DNA from: Lysinibacillus boronitolerans JCM 21713 = 10a = NBRC 103108
Lineage (GTDB): Bacteria > Bacillota > Bacilli > Bacillales_A > Planococcaceae
Reading direction: 5' to 3'
NCBI RefSeq assembly: GCF_000772935.1
Contig: NZ_JPVR01000067.1
Span: forward strand, 1-64,000
Length of the DNA stretch: 64,000 nucleotides
Program-made: the position numbers and the translations under genes
Notes under the pieces: generated by a model
Told to the model about the DNA's origin: nothing
Seen by the model: only the letters and a program-made list of their open reading frames with translations
Database searches by the model: none
Shown: piece after piece, positions 61,022 through 64,000 of the stretch
How positions within the stretch are numbered: the stretch's first letter is position 1
Layout: each line of letters opens with the position of its first letter

Positions 61022-64000
61022 CTACTTAAACTCAATTTGCTCTGCCGAAGCCCCTTTAGTATACGTAATGGTCGCTCCATCAGGTAAATTTCGAATTTCT
61101 TTCACATTTTTTCCTTCGATAATAATTTCACCAATTTTCGTACCTTTGAAGTCAATAATTGCATTTCCCTTTTTGGGACTAATCGTTACTGTTTTGTCTG
61201 CAAATCCTTCACCATGGAATTCTGCATATTCACTAAATACCGCAATTCCATTTTTAATATTCGTATTTTTCCCTAACGTTAGCGAAATACTTGGACGATT
61301 CATTATTAATTTACCTGTTTTGTAGTTATCAAAGTTGTATACATTTTCAGGTATGATTGGTGTAGGGATTTCCACATTCCCTGCCTTCAAATCAATTTGA
61401 ACTAATACTGGGTCATGATCTGATGCACGGCCTTGTGCTTCTGTAAAGTTCGCATTTATATGAATCAAGTCAATTTCTGTAACGTCAGCAAGATGATTCG
61501 AAACTAAAATATGATCCAACACTTGATTGTTTCCTTGGAAAAAGTACGTAAAACGATCTTGCTCTGGGGCTTTATCTACCATATTCGTTAAAATATCACC
61601 CTTTAACGTTTCAAGCGCTGGTGTGAATTCAAAGTCATTCATGTCCCCTGCTACAATGATATTTAAATCTGGATTAACGGCAAGTCCTTCATCGATAAAA
61701 TCATTGATGGCTTGAGCAAGTTGAATACGTTTCTTAACTGATTCTAGCACTGGTGGCTGAGTTGGTCCCCAAAGTGAACCATCCCCACCTTTAGAATTTA
61801 GGTGAGCTCCGATAATCACTACACGTTCATTCTGGAATTCAAATTCCGCTGCAATTGGTTTTCGTGTATCTACAAATTTTGATGGATCAACAAAGCCAGG
61901 ATTTAAAGTAAGGTTACCATCTGCTGTCCATGTATTTTTTTGATCACCCATCCCCTTTATACCTGACACTAATGAAACGCGCTCCGGGTTATATAGGTAG
62001 CCTACACGAATATTACCACCAGGTGCACCACCTACTGTATTGTTAATTGGCATGACATCAATCCAATCATAAGCAGGCCCACCCGCAGCTTTAATTGCAT
62101 GAATTAATCGCAGATAGCTTTCCGATGCATCTGCATTTCCTGAATCAGTTTGCCCATCATTATCTTGAACTTCGACTAATGTAATAATATCTGGTGATTT
62201 CATATTATTCACAAATGTCGCTGCAATTCTGGCTACTTTTTCGTTTGATGTATTGGCAGGATTATTTGAAAAGTTTTCGATATTATAGGAAGCGACATTT
62301 AACTTGTCCGCTACTGGTTCAAGATGCGTCACTTCTTGCTGAAGATTCGCTTTTGTCACCTCTGGGAAGACTTTATTTGTGTTCAGTCGATAGCCATCTG
62401 TAAAATTTTCTACAAATCCGATAAGGGCTTCATTAAAACGATCACCTGAATCATAATTTTTCCCAGCTACCCCTTCAAGCATAATTTTTTCTGGGTTATA
62501 ATCATCGGCCGCTATATTTAAACCACCATTCACATTGAATGTATTATTTGTTGTGCTCGGTACAACAATTGGAGAATCATTATTATAAATCGGTCCAATT
62601 ACTCGCGCATCTGGGAATGATACCAGCATATACTCGATGGATTCCCAAAAATCGATGCCATCTTCTTGTGGGTCAAAAATCGCAAAGCTATCATTATCGA
62701 TAATTTTATTTGGCGGGAACAGATCCTTCCCTATCACAAGGGCTTCTGGAATTCCTGCTGTACCTGTTTTTGTAATATTGGCTGCTGAAATTTGTGTATC
62801 TGTCAATCGAGAGTTGCCACCCGCCTCTATTACATTTCCTGATACTTTAATAAGGTCCCCTACAGCTACATTATGTCCTGTCTTATTTACTTTGATAGCA
62901 GTTGATTTTACGCCATCAAATGACGACTCGTTTTCTTGCATAATAAAGCTTGTTGAATTTATAACGAATGTTACAATGCCCTCTACATCACTTACTGTTA
63001 AATCGACATATGGTGATTTATGGCTTGCTCCTTGAATATCGCTAATCTTGGCATTTTTAGTATCAATAATTTCATAAACAAATGTAGCAATCGCACTGTT
63101 TGTTAAACCTTCTTTCACCGCAATCGCTTTCAGCGTCATTGGTTTATTAACAAGGATTTCCTCTGTATACTTTGCACTAGCTGTTGTTGGTGTTGAGCCA
63201 TCCACTGTGTAATAAATCGTTGCGCCTTCAGTCATTGTTGAAAGGGAGACTTTCGTGCCAGCTGTTACGCCCCCGACGTGAGAAGCTTTGATATCCTGCA
63301 CCTTTGTTACATCCTCAATAATGCGAAGTGGGAGCAGTTGGTGATTTGTATATTGACCCACAATCCCTGTAATTTCCCCATACGTTTTTCCACTCACTAA
63401 ACCTGAGTCTCGTGTTTTATCGTAAATAGCAAAAGTTCCTACTTCGTCAGTTCCTGTAAAGTTTTGACCCGAACCAGTAATGGCAACATTTTTAATTGTA
63501 ACGAGTCTCGATTCATTGTCTTCTGCAACCTCATTACTTTTAATAATGTGTGGCTCTGGTATTGTCGATGGAACAGGCATGCCAACAAGTGAAATATTCG
63601 TTAATTGCTTTAGACCACTATATTCAGCTACTTGACCTTGCACCGTCACCCGATCACCGACATTTGCGGCAAGACTATCCACAGGATAAATAGCTATCGC
63701 CGCACCATCATCTTGTATGTGCGCTGTAGCCGTTTCTAATTTCGCTGTCACAATACCTGTTACGATAACTGTTTGACCGATTTCTTTATTACGAGCTTCC
63801 GTAATGGATATAACGGTTGGCTCTTCTTTCACTGTATAATTAAAGGATGCAATGTGACTATCATCTAGGCCTGTTGCAGTAGCAAATGCTTTTATAGTCA
63901 TTGCTTTATCTACAACAATACCCGCTGCTGCATCATACACCTCACTAGCTATTGACGGTTCAGAACCATCGATTGTGTAATAGATTGTTGCATTTGGTGT
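61022..64000 (-). CDS. Large secreted endonuclease-like protein, 5' end outside the window
   Basis: More than 990 residues are visible; the frame is open to the right edge, so the true start and signal peptide are missing. In order: a chitobiase C-terminal/Ig-like repeat (ATIYYTIDGSEPS), an OB-fold domain (ITEARNKEIGQTVIVTGIVT), a second chitobiase-like repeat (ATIYYTVDGSTPTT) and a second OB fold (DVEGIVTFVINSTSF...). A large endonuclease/exonuclease/phosphatase domain follows, with LNVASYNIENFS, IITLVEVQDNDGQ, GAHLNSKGGDGSLWG, NIIVAGDMNDF and GRASDHDPVLVQI. A small tail domain ends the chain. It resembles wall-bound nucleases such as Bacillus YhcR. It probably degrades extracellular DNA or RNA to recover phosphate. 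Confidence 0.85.
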   Translation of the reverse strand, partial: TPNATIYYTIDGSEPSIASEVYDAAAGIVVDKAMTIKAFATATGLDDSHIASFNYTVKEEPTVISITEARNKEIGQTVIVTGIVTAKLETATAHIQDDGAAIAIYPVDSLAANVGDRVTVQGQVAEYSGLKQLTNISLVGMPVPSTIPEPHIIKSNEVAEDNESRLVTIKNVAITGSGQNFTGTDEVGTFAIYDKTRDSGLVSGKTYGEITGIVGQYTNHQLLPLRIIEDVTKVQDIKASHVGGVTAGTKVSLSTMTEGATIYYTVDGSTPTTASAKYTEEILVNKPMTLKAIAVKEGLTNSAIATFVYEIIDTKNAKISDIQGASHKSPYVDLTVSDVEGIVTFVINSTSFIMQENESSFDGVKSTAIKVNKTGHNVAVGDLIKVSGNVIEAGGNSRLTDTQISAANITKTGTAGIPEALVIGKDLFPPNKIIDNDSFAIFDPQEDGIDFWESIEYMLVSFPDARVIGPIYNNDSPIVVPSTTNNTFNVNGGLNIAADDYNPEKIMLEGVAGKNYDSGDRFNEALIGFVENFTDGYRLNTNKVFPEVTKANLQQEVTHLEPVADKLNVASYNIENFSNNPANTSNEKVARIAATFVNNMKSPDIITLVEVQDNDGQTDSGNADASESYLRLIHAIKAAGGPAYDWIDVMPINNTVGGAPGGNIRVGYLYNPERVSLVSGIKGMGDQKNTWTADGNLTLNPGFVDPSKFVDTRKPIAAEFEFQNERVVIIGAHLNSKGGDGSLWGPTQPPVLESVKKRIQLAQAINDFIDEGLAVNPDLNIIVAGDMNDFEFTPALETLKGDILTNMVDKAPEQDRFTYFFQGNNQVLDHILVSNHLADVTEIDLIHINANFTEAQGRASDHDPVLVQIDLKAGNVEIPTPIIPENVYNFDNYKTGKLIMNRPSISLTLGKNTNIKNGIAVFSEYAEFHGEGFADKTVTISPKKGNAIIDFKGTKIGEIIIEGKNVKEIRNLPDGATITYTKGASAEQIEFK

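Noticed and set aside
1-64000. CRISPR array, rRNA or tRNA genes
   Set aside because: No regularly spaced direct repeats and no tRNA- or rRNA-like sequence were noticed on reading; a tRNA scan could still overturn this.

Overview
The window is AT-rich and looks like chromosome from an endospore-forming member of the Bacillota, most probably Lysinibacillus or a close relative. The genus is an inference from protein style; no rRNA or tRNA gene is present to settle it. Spore-associated genes support the group: a YjcZ-type peptide at 19000, a DUF3231 protein at 17826 and a YteA-type TraR/DksA protein at 55861. So do Bacillus-type relatives of YkuI, YdjI, Ku and LigD, and the strong GGAGG ribosome sites with TTG/GTG starts.

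Layout. 1-5 kb: broken tail-like genes on the minus strand, secreted-protein relics, and an orphan 106-aa gene under a promoter with an SOS (LexA/DinR) box. 5-13 kb: small metabolic, regulatory and membrane genes (VOC, MerR plus membrane partner, TetR plus zinc-ribbon protein, lipoprotein, DMT transporter, acetyltransferase). 13-17 kb: an amber-interrupted membrane gene, a YfzA-like/GntR/ABC operon and a frameshifted metallo-beta-lactamase-fold gene. 17-24 kb: spore-type small genes, a secreted propeller-like protein, a cold-shock gene with an unusual leader, and a metal-cation exporter. 24-38 kb: ordinary core and accessory genes, including a divergent ligD/ku end-joining pair, an SDR, an MCP, two more regulators and a DUF418 protein. 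39.3-44.6 kb: a compact redox-looking locus made of a two-component system, two bis-His heme-type membrane proteins, a cytoplasmic ApbE and two secreted or anchored proteins. 44.9-50 kb: an inactive-looking EAL protein (YkuI), a zinc-ribbon/SPFH pair, DUF423 and a thioesterase. 50-56 kb: two decaying prophage relics in tandem that keep the same order of homologous blocks, with intact orphan genes between the blocks. 56-64 kb: YteA, LysE and MFS transporters, another phage relic, small genes and a large secreted endonuclease that runs off the right edge.

Two themes cut across the window. First, many genes are broken by single stops or frameshifts, and fragments of phage late genes recur, so this is a region where prophages have decayed repeatedly. 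Second, families of short intergenic repeats recur tens of kilobases apart, most carrying hairpin/T-tract structures. The redox locus, the SOS-controlled orphan, the two leader hairpins (before the cold-shock gene and before the 284-aa gene at 36679) and the prophage cargo genes are the best leads for something undescribed. No CRISPR array, intact transposase, integrase, rRNA or tRNA was found.
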